Positions 1-7,922 of a DNA stretch of 64,000 bases are shown here, piece by piece. A model generated the notes under the pieces. That model was not told the origin of the DNA. It saw nothing but the letters and a program-made list of their open reading frames with translations, and ran no database searches. Source of the stretch: Pseudomonas fluorescens (GTDB lineage Bacteria; Pseudomonadota; Gammaproteobacteria; Pseudomonadales; Pseudomonadaceae); the NCBI RefSeq assembly GCF_003732425.1, contig NZ_MOBX01000006.1:1-64000 (forward strand), read 5' to 3'. The first letter of the stretch is position 1. Every line of letters starts with the position of its first letter. Position numbers and translations under genes: made by a program.

Positions 1-1
1 T

Positions 2-556
2 CAGTACCAGTACGTGCCGAATCCGACGGGGTGGGTGGATCCGTTGGGGTTGAATGGATGTCCGGGTGGCGATGGCTGCAAGAAACCAACACTCGAGTCA
101 ATCGATCCGACCAAAAAAATAAAGGGTGGAGAGGAAGACTCTTCCCGCTCAGTACCGCAACAAACTTACTTGTACCGTGGGTCTGGAACAGATCCATCAG
201 AAGTCTTCGAGAACGGCTTTAAAAGCAAAGGAAATAGTAACGACCTATTTCTTCACTCAATCGATAGTGACTTTCCTCCAAGTAATTTTATTAGCACCTC
301 TCTTTCAAGAGAGATGGGAAAGGCATTCGCTACCAGTTATTTCACACGTCCCGGATTTCTCTACACACTGAAAATGATCCCAGGCCATGACTTGAAAAAA
401 GAGTTAGGTGCATCTTATAGGTTTAGTAAGGAACAGGAAATTGCCATCCCTGGTCAGATCAAAAGGGAGGATATTCTTGGTGCTACACTGATTATTGATG
501 ACGGCAGAGAGTTTGGTTACTCAATTCCTAATCCGCACAGGAAAATAAACAAGTGA
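2..556 (+). CDS. C-terminal end of an Rhs-family polymorphic toxin with ADP-ribosyltransferase tip (5' partial)
   Basis: The reading frame is open from the window edge, so the gene starts upstream. The first residues (QYVPNPTGWVDPLGL) are the usual end of an Rhs core, with the DPLGL junction after which a variable toxin domain begins. The roughly 160-residue tip has the three signatures of cholera/heat-labile-enterotoxin-like mono-ADP-ribosyltransferases in order: an Arg motif (YLYRG), an S-T-S motif (FISTSLS), and an E-x-E motif (KEQEIAIPG) followed by I-K-R-E-D-I-L-G. The likely activity is transfer of ADP-ribose from NAD+ to a target in a competing cell; the target cannot be read from sequence. 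Low GC and the variable tip fit a horizontally exchanged cassette. Delivery by type VI secretion is usual for the family but not shown here. Confidence 0.85.
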   Translation, partial: QYQYVPNPTGWVDPLGLNGCPGGDGCKKPTLESIDPTKKIKGGEEDSSRSVPQQTYLYRGSGTDPSEVFENGFKSKGNSNDLFLHSIDSDFPPSNFISTSLSREMGKAFATSYFTRPGFLYTLKMIPGHDLKKELGASYRFSKEQEIAIPGQIKREDILGATLIIDDGREFGYSIPNPHRKINK

Positions 557-939
557 GAGAAATATTTACAGTTGACGTTGTGATGAATGGCAATAAGAAG
601 AAAATTGATCTTGCTTGTGATTGTGTAGCTATATCTATAACAATCGAGCTTGGTGGTGGGTCAAAAAAGACGTATTTCGGGAGTGATTTTTATAGGTGTT
701 TTGCAGAATTAAGAAAAGATAATGATGATTTAGTTTTTTGTTGTAAGGGGGCGAAGACTAATGTTCATCCATCAAGCATGGCCTCGCAGATGTCTCTCGG
801 GCTGAAAGCATACGAGTTGGTTGTCGGCAAAGAACCGTCAATAGATGATCTTGTATTCATCTTTGATTATGAGGAGAAAGACTTGTCAAACGATCCCGAT
901 GAGCAACGGCAGTTTTATTTGAATTGGATGACTTCTTGA
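553..939 (+). CDS. Candidate immunity protein for the Rhs ADP-ribosyltransferase toxin
   Basis: This 128-residue protein begins with GTG overlapping the toxin stop codon (GTGA), so translation is probably coupled. I do not recognise the family. It is small, without signal peptide or membrane segment, rich in beta-type residues at the N-terminus and acidic at the C-terminus (FDYEEKDLSNDPDE). Position directly behind an Rhs toxin tip is the classic place for the cognate immunity gene, and the role is inferred from that alone. It is AT-rich like the toxin tip. Confidence 0.65.
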   Translation: MREIFTVDVVMNGNKKKIDLACDCVAISITIELGGGSKKTYFGSDFYRCFAELRKDNDDLVFCCKGAKTNVHPSSMASQMSLGLKAYELVVGKEPSIDDLVFIFDYEEKDLSNDPDEQRQFYLNWMTS

Positions 940-1074
940 GTGTTGCGAAAGTGATTCGAGCTTTTGGTGTGTTAGTGATTAAGCATTAAGCTTAGGTTGT
1001 TGTTGGGAACACTGCTTGTGTAATAGTCGGTTTACTGTGAGCTGAATGTTGCTTGTGTACGGAAGAGGGAAGTT

Positions 1075-1449
1075 ATGAGTAAAGTCGATAGTGATGAAGG
1101 GGAAAACTTCGGTCTTGGCGGTCATCAATCAGCTGATAAAAAAAGTGACATTGAAATAGATTCATTCAGAGGCGTTCCTAGTTCTAGGTTTATTAGTTAT
1201 CGGGCGCAAATGAGCGCATATAATGAAGCGTTGACAAGGGAGATCAGAAACATGCCGCGCTTTACGGGTGAGGACAGTATGGGGAATTTGGTCGTGCGGA
1301 TGCCTGCGGAAGGTGTGGGTGAAGGATATGAGCCTAATCCATCTGAACCGACAGAGCCTAGATTCATGCCTAAAATGAATGCGTTTGAAATGAAGTTTGA
1401 TTTTGAAACGTTACAACCCTACGCCCTGTATCCGGTGGAGAATGTTTGA
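1075..1449 (+). CDS. Unknown small protein downstream of the Rhs module
   Basis: This 124-residue protein starts at ATG with a good ribosome binding site (GAGGGAAG). It is soluble and acidic, with a Pro/Glu-rich stretch (YEPNPSEPTEPRF) and no recognisable domain. It sits 135 bp after the putative immunity gene and overlaps the start of the next gene by one base (TGATG), so the two are probably co-translated. It could be part of a displaced toxin/immunity pair left from an earlier Rhs tip, but nothing in the sequence proves this. Confidence 0.55.
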   Translation: MSKVDSDEGENFGLGGHQSADKKSDIEIDSFRGVPSSRFISYRAQMSAYNEALTREIRNMPRFTGEDSMGNLVVRMPAEGVGEGYEPNPSEPTEPRFMPKMNAFEMKFDFETLQPYALYPVENV

Positions 1450-1865
1450 TGTTGATGCATCCCTATCTTGATGTTCAGTATAATCCTCAGTTGAAGCACT
1501 TCCTTGGAGGGTTCGATATATACGATCGCGAGGAGACGCTGGGCTCAGAGTTGGCGGAGTACGACCCTGATTGTCCTTCGGATAGAGTCGATCTGATATC
1601 TAAGTTTGTTGTCAAAAGATTTTCTGGTTTGACTTATCGGCACAAGTTTGTCTTGTTTTCTATGTTGGGTGAGGCTTTGGATGGCGAAATAAGTGATCTT
1701 ACTAAGGTTTTTAAACATGATCCGTTTTCTCATTCATTGCTCCCATTTGGTTGGAACGAGATGAAAGATCCGAAGAGTTTTTTTGAGCACATATACTCTA
1801 TCCTGTCCGAAGTCTGGACTGATGATTTATACCTAGCCAGTCAGGAAGACTGCTCAACTTGGTAG
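1449..1865 (+). CDS. Unknown small protein, possible orphan immunity protein
   Basis: This 138-residue protein has its ATG inside the stop of the preceding gene (TGATG); an in-frame TTG lies 3 bases upstream and another ATG 6 bases downstream. There is no signal peptide or transmembrane segment. Features are many aromatic residues and an acidic N-terminal half (YDREETLGSELAEYDPDC). I do not recognise the family. AT-rich composition, small size and location behind an Rhs toxin resemble orphan immunity genes, but the role is inference only. Confidence 0.55.
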   Translation: MLMHPYLDVQYNPQLKHFLGGFDIYDREETLGSELAEYDPDCPSDRVDLISKFVVKRFSGLTYRHKFVLFSMLGEALDGEISDLTKVFKHDPFSHSLLPFGWNEMKDPKSFFEHIYSILSEVWTDDLYLASQEDCSTW

Positions 1866-1905
1866 CCGGCATTAGACGCAGAACCTAGAGTGACTGTACT
1901 GACGA

Positions 1906-1933
1906 CTTCGCGGGCAAGCCCGCTCCCACAGGG
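1906..1933. repeat. Single REP element (family A variant)
   Basis: Short palindromic element with stem GCGGGC-AA-GCCCGC followed by TCCCACAG. It lies between the end of the Rhs-associated genes and the convergent EAL/GGDEF gene. It is a lone copy, unlike most other repeats here, which are inverted pairs. Confidence 0.75.
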
Positions 1934-1952
1934 AAGTGTGTCGTTTGAGGGA

Positions 1953-3743
1953 TTAGCGTTGACCCGTTAGCTGTGGCTGGTGGAGTACTGTGGTTGTAAG
2001 GCTATCCAGTAAATGCACGCTATACCCCGGAACATTCTTCGCGTGATGCTTCGCCTGCGATGCCATTTCCGCGAGTTGGCTGGCATCGAGGTGTGTGCAG
2101 GCTTCGGGCTGTAGATGCACGACGCCGATGGACAGTGACAACAGCGGAAACTCCTGCCGCACTCCTTGGCGATTCGGCGCGATGAAGCAGCCTGCCTCAA
2201 GGTGTTCCGGGCGATAGAAGCGCCGGCATTGGCTCTGAAAGTCATCAAGCAGTTGATTGAGACGTTTGCGCCAGTCGTCCGGGCCGAGCACTAGGAGGAA
2301 GTCGTCGCCGCCGATGTGGCCGACGAAGTCGCGGGACGGGTCTACTCGCTCATTGAGGCATTGCGCCAGACACAGCAGAACTTCGTCACCACGCCCGTAG
2401 CCGTAGATATCGTTGAAGGGTTTGAAGCTGTCGATGTCAACGTAGCAGATGACCGACTCGCGGCCTTGTTGCAGCAACCGCGTCAGGCATTGCTGAATCG
2501 GCACATTACCCGGCAGCAAGGTAAGCGGATTAGCGTAGCGCGCTTGTTGGATCTTCAGCTCGGTGATCAGTTTGAGCACGTCGATCACCCGGCCGAGGCC
2601 GAGGTAGCCGCCGTTGAGGGTGATGATGAAGTCTTCTTCGATGCGTTGCCGCGCGCGGCTGGTGATCAGGCGGCTGACTTGTTGCAGCGACTGGCTCATT
2701 TCCACCGCGAGGAAATCGTCGTTCATCAGGCGGCTGATCGGTTTACGCGCGAACAGGTCGGTGGCGAACGGTTTGAGCAGGGCATCCGACAAGGAGTGGC
2801 GGTGGACGATGCCGCAGGGTTGACCTTGTTCGTCAAGTACCGCCAGTGAGTTGAGGTTGGCCTGGCGGCGGAAGGCTTCCAGTACGTTGGCGGTGGGTGT
2901 GTCGCGATGCACGGCCGGTTGGTCGTTGAGCAGGGCGCTGAGGTCGCTGCCTTCGTCGTTCAGCGCAACGCTGCTGCTGTCGTGTTTGGGCATCAAGGCG
3001 CGGGCGTCGCGGGGCGGATGTTCTTGGGGACGACCGAGCAAGTAACCCTGCACCAGATCGACACCCATTTCCGTCAGCACCGCGAGTTCTTCCGGTAGCT
3101 CGATGCCTTCGGCGATAACTTGCGCGCGAGAGGCTTTGGCGATTTGCAGGATCGAGCCGACGAACTCACGCTTCAGCGCGTCCTGATGGATGCCATCGAT
3201 GAAGTGTCTATCGATCTTCACGTAGTCCGGGCGCAACTCCGACCACAGACGCAGGCTGGAATAACCGGCACCGAGATCATCCAGCGCGATAGAAAATCCC
3301 ATCGCCCGGTAGTGATGCAAGGCGGTTTGCAGCAACTGGAAATCGTCGATGGGCGTCTGTTCGGTCAGCTCGATGACCACCTGACTGGGCGGAATGCCAA
3401 AGTCCTGCAGCAACTGCAGCGTGCGTCCCGGTTGATGTGCGGCTTCAAGCAAGGATTCCGGCGAGACGTTGAGAAACAGTTTGCCCGGCAGTTGCTGCTC
3501 GTTGAAGCGGCGGCAAGCGCTCTGGCGGCAGGCGATCTCGAGCTCGCTCAAACGCCCGGCCTGACGGGCCACGGCGAACAACGCGATCGGCGAGTGAAGA
3601 GGGCTGTTGGAAGGGCCGCGCGTGAGGGCCTCGTAGCCGAGAATGCGTCGTTCCGAGAGGCAGATGATCGGTTGGAACAGGCTGTGTAAACCGCTTTGAG
3701 TCAGGATCGAGCTCAAGGCACTCAGCTGTTCGGTCGTGGTCAT
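1953..3743 (-). CDS. EAL-CBS-GGDEF composite cyclic-di-GMP signalling protein
   Basis: This cytoplasmic 596-residue protein has an EAL phosphodiesterase domain (about 1-240) with EAL at 38-40, ELTEQ near 125-129, DDLGAGYSSL at 155-164, KIDR near 176-179 and AEGIE near 211-215, so the catalytic residues look intact. A paired CBS region follows (about 275-390), then a GGDEF-type domain (about 400-580) whose signature reads GGDDF (478-482). The EAL domain probably hydrolyses c-di-GMP. The GGDDF variant may be active or only bind GTP. The CBS pair may sense adenine nucleotides. No membrane segment is seen, unlike many such enzymes. The gene stands alone, in the same direction as prc but behind that gene's terminator. 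Confidence 0.9.
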   Translation of the reverse strand: MTTTEQLSALSSILTQSGLHSLFQPIICLSERRILGYEALTRGPSNSPLHSPIALFAVARQAGRLSELEIACRQSACRRFNEQQLPGKLFLNVSPESLLEAAHQPGRTLQLLQDFGIPPSQVVIELTEQTPIDDFQLLQTALHHYRAMGFSIALDDLGAGYSSLRLWSELRPDYVKIDRHFIDGIHQDALKREFVGSILQIAKASRAQVIAEGIELPEELAVLTEMGVDLVQGYLLGRPQEHPPRDARALMPKHDSSSVALNDEGSDLSALLNDQPAVHRDTPTANVLEAFRRQANLNSLAVLDEQGQPCGIVHRHSLSDALLKPFATDLFARKPISRLMNDDFLAVEMSQSLQQVSRLITSRARQRIEEDFIITLNGGYLGLGRVIDVLKLITELKIQQARYANPLTLLPGNVPIQQCLTRLLQQGRESVICYVDIDSFKPFNDIYGYGRGDEVLLCLAQCLNERVDPSRDFVGHIGGDDFLLVLGPDDWRKRLNQLLDDFQSQCRRFYRPEHLEAGCFIAPNRQGVRQEFPLLSLSIGVVHLQPEACTHLDASQLAEMASQAKHHAKNVPGYSVHLLDSLTTTVLHQPQLTGQR

Positions 3744-3759
3744 GGCAATCTCTGGCGAT

Positions 3760-3810
3760 AAAAAAAGGACTGGGAGCGCTCTCGATGAAGAGATTGGCTC
3801 CCAGTCCTTT
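3760..3810 (-). terminator. Rho-independent terminator of prc
   Basis: On the minus strand a long stem, AAAGGACTGGGAGC paired with GCTCCCAGTCCTTT around a loop of about 20 bases, is followed by a run of T. It lies just downstream of prc and upstream of the EAL/GGDEF gene, so the latter needs its own promoter. Confidence 0.9.
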
Positions 3811-3877
3811 ATTGCACGACAGAATGATGACTGTTTGATGACGATCCGGGGATAGTCAGCACTAAATTGCCATCATC

Positions 3878-5962
3878 TTACTTCTTGGCCACCTGATTGC
3901 TCAGCTTCAGGTAATCCAGCAGGACGCGCCCGGTTTCGCTCAGGTAGGCATCGTCTTCTGGTTTGACCTTGTCCGGGTCGGCAGCCGCGAGGGCGTCTTC
4001 GTCCTCTTTCTTCAGCTCTTTGAGCGGTTCTTCGCCTTTGGCCTTGCGACGGATGTTTTCCATCGTCAGCTGTTTGGCGTCGATGTCGGCGTGCTGGGCA
4101 CGGCGTTCGGCTTCATTGAGGCTGACGGTTTTTTCTTCCATCAGTTTCTGCGCCAGCGTCAGCTTGTCACGGATGAACACGAACTCGGCATCCTTGGCGG
4201 TGCGGGTGTCATGTTCGGACTTGAGCTGGGCCAGGAACGGCTTGAACGGATCGGCCGCCGGTTTGATCGCCGCGCGGATGGTGTCCCACGGCATGGCTTC
4301 CGGCAGTGCGCTCTCGCCGATTTCCTTGGTGTCGATCAGCGACGGGTAGTCGATGTCCGGCAACACGCCCTGATGCTGAGTGCTCTGACCGGAAACCCGG
4401 TAGAACTTGGCCAGGGTCAGTTTCAGTTCGCCATGGTTCAGCGGCTGAATGGTCTGCACGGTGCCCTTACCGAAGGTCTGGCCACCGATGATCAGCGCGC
4501 GGTGGTAGTCCTGCATGGCGCCGGCGAAGATCTCCGAAGCCGAAGCGGACAAGCGGTTGACCAGCAACGCCATCGGGCCTTTGTAGAACGCGCCCGGGTT
4601 TTCATCTTCGAGTACGTCGACACGGCCATCGGCGTTTCGCACGAGGACGGTCGGGCCTTTATCAATGAACAGACTGGTCAGCTCGGTGGCTTCCTGCAGG
4701 GAACCGCCGCCGTTGTTGCGCAGGTCGATGACCACGCCGTCGACTTTGTCTTTCTGCAGTTCGGTCAGCAGTTTCTTGACGTCGCGAGTGGTGCTCTTGT
4801 AGTCCGGATCACCGGCACGGAACGCCTTGAAGTCGAGGTAGAAGGCTGGAATCTCGATCACGCCGAGTTTGTAGTCCTTACCGTCCTGTTTAAGGTTCAG
4901 GATGGACTTCTTCACAGCCTGGTCTTCGAGCTTCACCGCTTCACGGGTGATCGGCACGATCTTGGTGGTCTGGTCGTTCGGCGCATTACTGGCCGGAATC
5001 ACTTCCAGACGCACTACCGTGCCTTTCGGACCACGGATCAGCTTGACCACTTCGTCCAGACGCCAGCCAACCACGTCGACCATCTCTTTGTTGCCTTGGG
5101 CAACGCCGATGATCTTGTCGGCCGGTGCAACTTGTTTGGTCTTGTCGGCCGGGCCTGCCGGCACCAGACGCACGACTTTCACCTGGTCGTTGTCGCTCTG
5201 CAACACGGCACCGATGCCCTCGAGGGACAGGCTCATGTTGATGTCGAAGTTTTCCGCATTATCTGGCGACAGATAGTTGGTGTGCGGATCGTACGACATG
5301 GCGAAGGTGTTGATGTACGCCTGGAAGATGTCTTCCGGACGGGTCTGGTCCAGGCGCGCCAGCTGGTTCTTGTAGCGCTTGGTCAGGGTTTCCTGGATCT
5401 GCTTCGGCTCTTTGCCGGCGATCTTCATCCGCAGCACTTCGTCCTTGACGCGTTTGCGCCACAGGTCGTCGAGTTCAGCGGTGGATTTGAGCCAAGGCGC
5501 GTCCTTGCGGTCGATCAGCAAGGTTTCCTTGGTGGTGAAGTCCATCTTGTCGACGCCTTTGTTCAGCTCGGCAAGGGCGAAGTCCAGACGCGCCTTGACG
5601 CGGTCCAGATAGCGCTTGTAGATCGTGAACCCGGCGTTGAGGTCGCCGCTCTTGAGGAAGTCGTCGAACTGGGTCTTCCACTTGTCGAATTCGGCGATGT
5701 CGCTGGCCATGAAGTAGCTGCGCGACGGATCCAGCAGCTTGAGATAGCTGTCGTAGATGATCACCGAACGCGCGTCGTCGAGCGGCGGCTTGCTGTAGTG
5801 GTGACGCTTGAGCAACTCGACGACGTTCAGGCTGGCGATGACTTCATCGCGATCAGGCTGCAACTTGTCCCAGCTGTTGGCTGCGAATGTAGTGCCCGAC
5901 ACCGGCAACAAACCGATACCGATGAAAAGAGCGAGGGCGGTGCTGGGGAGCAAATGCTTCAT
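3878..5962 (-). CDS. prc: Carboxy-terminal processing (tail-specific) protease Prc/Tsp, S41 family
   Basis: This periplasmic protease cleaves proteins from their C-terminus; the Pseudomonas orthologue has also been called algO for its effect on alginate control. I chose the ATG giving MKHLLPSTALALFIGIG, a good signal peptide ending near TFAA-NS; an in-frame ATG 33 bases upstream would add residues before it. Length is 694 residues. The PDZ domain lies at about 240-330, and the catalytic Ser is in SASASEIFAG (about 470-480) with Lys in FGKGTVQT (about residue 499). The charged C-terminal extension is typical of Tsp proteins. The gene is divergent from the quinone oxidoreductase gene. Confidence 0.95.
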   Translation of the reverse strand: MKHLLPSTALALFIGIGLLPVSGTTFAANSWDKLQPDRDEVIASLNVVELLKRHHYSKPPLDDARSVIIYDSYLKLLDPSRSYFMASDIAEFDKWKTQFDDFLKSGDLNAGFTIYKRYLDRVKARLDFALAELNKGVDKMDFTTKETLLIDRKDAPWLKSTAELDDLWRKRVKDEVLRMKIAGKEPKQIQETLTKRYKNQLARLDQTRPEDIFQAYINTFAMSYDPHTNYLSPDNAENFDINMSLSLEGIGAVLQSDNDQVKVVRLVPAGPADKTKQVAPADKIIGVAQGNKEMVDVVGWRLDEVVKLIRGPKGTVVRLEVIPASNAPNDQTTKIVPITREAVKLEDQAVKKSILNLKQDGKDYKLGVIEIPAFYLDFKAFRAGDPDYKSTTRDVKKLLTELQKDKVDGVVIDLRNNGGGSLQEATELTSLFIDKGPTVLVRNADGRVDVLEDENPGAFYKGPMALLVNRLSASASEIFAGAMQDYHRALIIGGQTFGKGTVQTIQPLNHGELKLTLAKFYRVSGQSTQHQGVLPDIDYPSLIDTKEIGESALPEAMPWDTIRAAIKPAADPFKPFLAQLKSEHDTRTAKDAEFVFIRDKLTLAQKLMEEKTVSLNEAERRAQHADIDAKQLTMENIRRKAKGEEPLKELKKEDEDALAAADPDKVKPEDDAYLSETGRVLLDYLKLSNQVAKK

Positions 5963-6046
5963 GCTGATTCGACGCGGGGACAATTGATAACGCATATTAG
6001 GCCGTCTTTGAAGTCGCCGGTTCTACGAGAGCCGGTCGCATAATGC

Positions 6047-6074
6047 AAAAAGCCCGGCGCTACAGCTTCGGGCT
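6047..6074 (-). promoter_or_regulatory. Hairpin plus T-run in the leader region upstream of prc
   Basis: On the minus strand, AGCCCG ... CGGGCT is followed by TTTTT, the form of an intrinsic terminator, but no minus-strand gene lies upstream. A second stem (CCGGTTCT/AGAGCCGG, about 6017-6035) follows. If the prc promoter is upstream of these, they could attenuate prc; alternatively they stop antisense transcription entering from the oxidoreductase gene. Confidence 0.45.
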
Positions 6075-6100
6075 CAGTCCAGACTCACTATGGAGGCACT

Positions 6101-7063
6101 GTGAAGGCATTGCAAGGCGTTGACGGTCAAGTGGCATGGGTTGAAGAGCCGAGTCCTACGTGCGATGTAGGACAAGTCCGCATCCGGGTGGCGGCAGCCG
6201 GCCTCAATCGCGCCGATTTATTACAAAAAGCAGGGCTCTATCCGCCACCGCCAGGCGCCAGCCAGGTACTCGGTCTTGAGTGCTCCGGGGTGATCAGCGA
6301 GGTCGGTGCGGGCAGTGCGTGGCAGGTCGGCGATCGGGTTTGCGCCTTGCTGGCCGGGGGCGGGATGGCCGAAGAGGTGGTTGTCGACGGACGGCACGTG
6401 CTGCCGGTTCCCGAAGGTGTGTCGCTGATCGAAGCCGCCGCATTGCCCGAGGTTTATGCAACAGTCTGGCTGAATGTGTTTCAACTTGCGGCGCTCAAAC
6501 CGGGTGAGAAAGTTCTCCTGCATGCCGGCGCAAGTGGAATCGGTTCAGCCGCCATTCAGTTGTGCAAGGCGTTCGGCAATCCGTGTTGGGTCAGCGTCGG
6601 TTCGGCCGAGCGTCTGGTTTACTGCGAAGCACTCGGTGCGCAGGGTGGGGTGGTGCGCACCGATGATCTGGAGAGCCTGCGCGATTTCGGACCGTTCAAT
6701 GTGATTCTTGATCCGGTCGGCGGCAATTACTCGGCGCTGAACCTCAAGCTGATGGCGCTGGATGGGCGTTGGGTGTTGATCGGTTTGATGGGCGGACGTG
6801 AAGCGAAACTGGATCTGGCGCAGGTCTTGGCCAAGCGTGTGCAACTGCTGGGCTCGACGTTGCGCAGTCGTGACGATCAGTTCAAGGCGGATCTGTTGAG
6901 TGACCTGGGTCAGCAGGTGTGGCCGCTGTTTGCCGAGGGGCGTTTGAGTCCGCAGTTGGCCAAGGCGTTCCCGGTTAAAGACGCCGAGGCGGCGTTTGCC
7001 GAGTTGGCGAGCAACAAGGTGGCTGGCAAACTGGTATTGGTGATCGACGAAAGCCTCACCTGA
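6101..7063 (+). CDS. Zinc-independent NAD(P)H:quinone oxidoreductase, zeta-crystallin/PIG3 type
   Basis: This 320-residue member of the medium-chain dehydrogenase/reductase family has a GTG start behind GGAGG. The N-terminal GroES-like part contains GLNRADLLQKAGLYPPPPG, typical of the PIG3 branch, and VLGLECSGVI. The nucleotide-binding fold has LLHAGASGIGSAAIQL (about 137-152). The zinc-ligand cysteines of true alcohol dehydrogenases are missing. Likely role is NADPH-dependent reduction of quinones or other reactive carbonyls in the cytosol. It is monocistronic, divergent from prc and convergent with the HAD hydrolase, with an inverted repeat pair between them. Confidence 0.9.
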   Translation: MKALQGVDGQVAWVEEPSPTCDVGQVRIRVAAAGLNRADLLQKAGLYPPPPGASQVLGLECSGVISEVGAGSAWQVGDRVCALLAGGGMAEEVVVDGRHVLPVPEGVSLIEAAALPEVYATVWLNVFQLAALKPGEKVLLHAGASGIGSAAIQLCKAFGNPCWVSVGSAERLVYCEALGAQGGVVRTDDLESLRDFGPFNVILDPVGGNYSALNLKLMALDGRWVLIGLMGGREAKLDLAQVLAKRVQLLGSTLRSRDDQFKADLLSDLGQQVWPLFAEGRLSPQLAKAFPVKDAEAAFAELASNKVAGKLVLVIDESLT

Positions 7064-7076
7064 CACCACCAACCCC

Positions 7077-7209
7077 TGTGGCGAGAGAGCTTGCTCCCGC
7101 TGGGTCGCGAAGCGGCCCCCAATCATTCGACGCGCTGGGTCAGTTCATACCGGTTGAATCGATTTGCGACTGCTTCGCAGCCGAGCGGGAGCAAGCTCCC
7201 TCGCCACAG
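7077..7209. repeat. Inverted pair of REP-like elements
   Basis: The left arm reads TGTGGCGAGAGAGCTTGCTC and the right arm is its complement about 90 bases later (GAGCAAGCTCCCTCGCCACA). It lies between two convergent genes, where such pairs may help end transcription. Confidence 0.85.
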
Positions 7210-7234
7210 TTAAGCGTCCACATTGGATCTTCGG

Positions 7235-7888
7235 TTATTTCCAGAGGTGGATTGGCCAGCCGGCTTTTTCGGCGTGTTCCAGCAGCACTGGGTCCGGGTT
7301 GACCACGTGCGGAAAATCTACCTTCAGCAACAACGGCAGATCATTGCGTGAGTCGGAATAGAAACTCGCGCCTTCCAGGTTCTCCTCTTCAGCATCCAGC
7401 CATTCCAGCAAACGGGTGATCTTGCCTTCGCGGTAGGTCAGGGTGCCGACGGTGTGGCCGCTGTAAACGCCGTGGGCGACTTCCAGTTCAATCCCCAGAA
7501 TTTCATCAATGCCGAGTCGATCGGCAATCGGTCTGACCAGATGCGTGCCCGACGCCGAGATCACCAGAATCCGGTCTCCCGCCTTGCGGTGGGCGGCGAT
7601 GGTCTTGGTCGCGTCGCTGAAGATGATCGGTTCGATGAAGTCTTCCACCCACGGCCCGACCAGGTGATCGACTTCTTCGGGCGTACGACCGATCAGCGGT
7701 TCAAGGCTGAACGTCATGTACTCTTCCATGCGCAATTTGCCATGGCTGTAAGCGTCCATCAGCTCGTTGTTCTTGCGCATGAACGATTCGGGATCGACCC
7801 AGCCCAGGCGCCCCATCTGCTCGCTCCAGAGGGTGGCGCAGTCGCCGTGGATCAACGTTTCGTCCAGATCAAAAATTGCCAGGGCCAT
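7235..7888 (-). CDS. HAD-superfamily hydrolase, SerB-like subfamily IB
   Basis: This 217-residue cytosolic phosphatase-type protein has HAD motif I at the N-terminus (FDLDETLIHGD, nucleophile Asp7), motif II in ILVISASGTH, and motif IV in YSDSRNDLPLL. It follows the ABC ATPase gene by 34 bases and is probably the last gene of the transport operon. A phosphatase at the end of an operon that also has a phosphodiesterase-like enzyme suggests it releases phosphate or processes the imported compound. The substrate cannot be told from sequence. It lacks the hallmarks of phosphonoacetaldehyde hydrolase. Confidence 0.9.
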   Translation of the reverse strand: MALAIFDLDETLIHGDCATLWSEQMGRLGWVDPESFMRKNNELMDAYSHGKLRMEEYMTFSLEPLIGRTPEEVDHLVGPWVEDFIEPIIFSDATKTIAAHRKAGDRILVISASGTHLVRPIADRLGIDEILGIELEVAHGVYSGHTVGTLTYREGKITRLLEWLDAEEENLEGASFYSDSRNDLPLLLKVDFPHVVNPDPVLLEHAEKAGWPIHLWK

Positions 7889-7922
7889 CAGTGCAGTTCT
7901 CTCTTCAACGTCAGCAAAGTCA

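Noticed and set aside
4091..6043. 650-residue open frame on the plus strand opposite prc
   Set aside because: It is the antisense shadow of the clearly identified Prc protease in GC-rich DNA; the translation has no domain.
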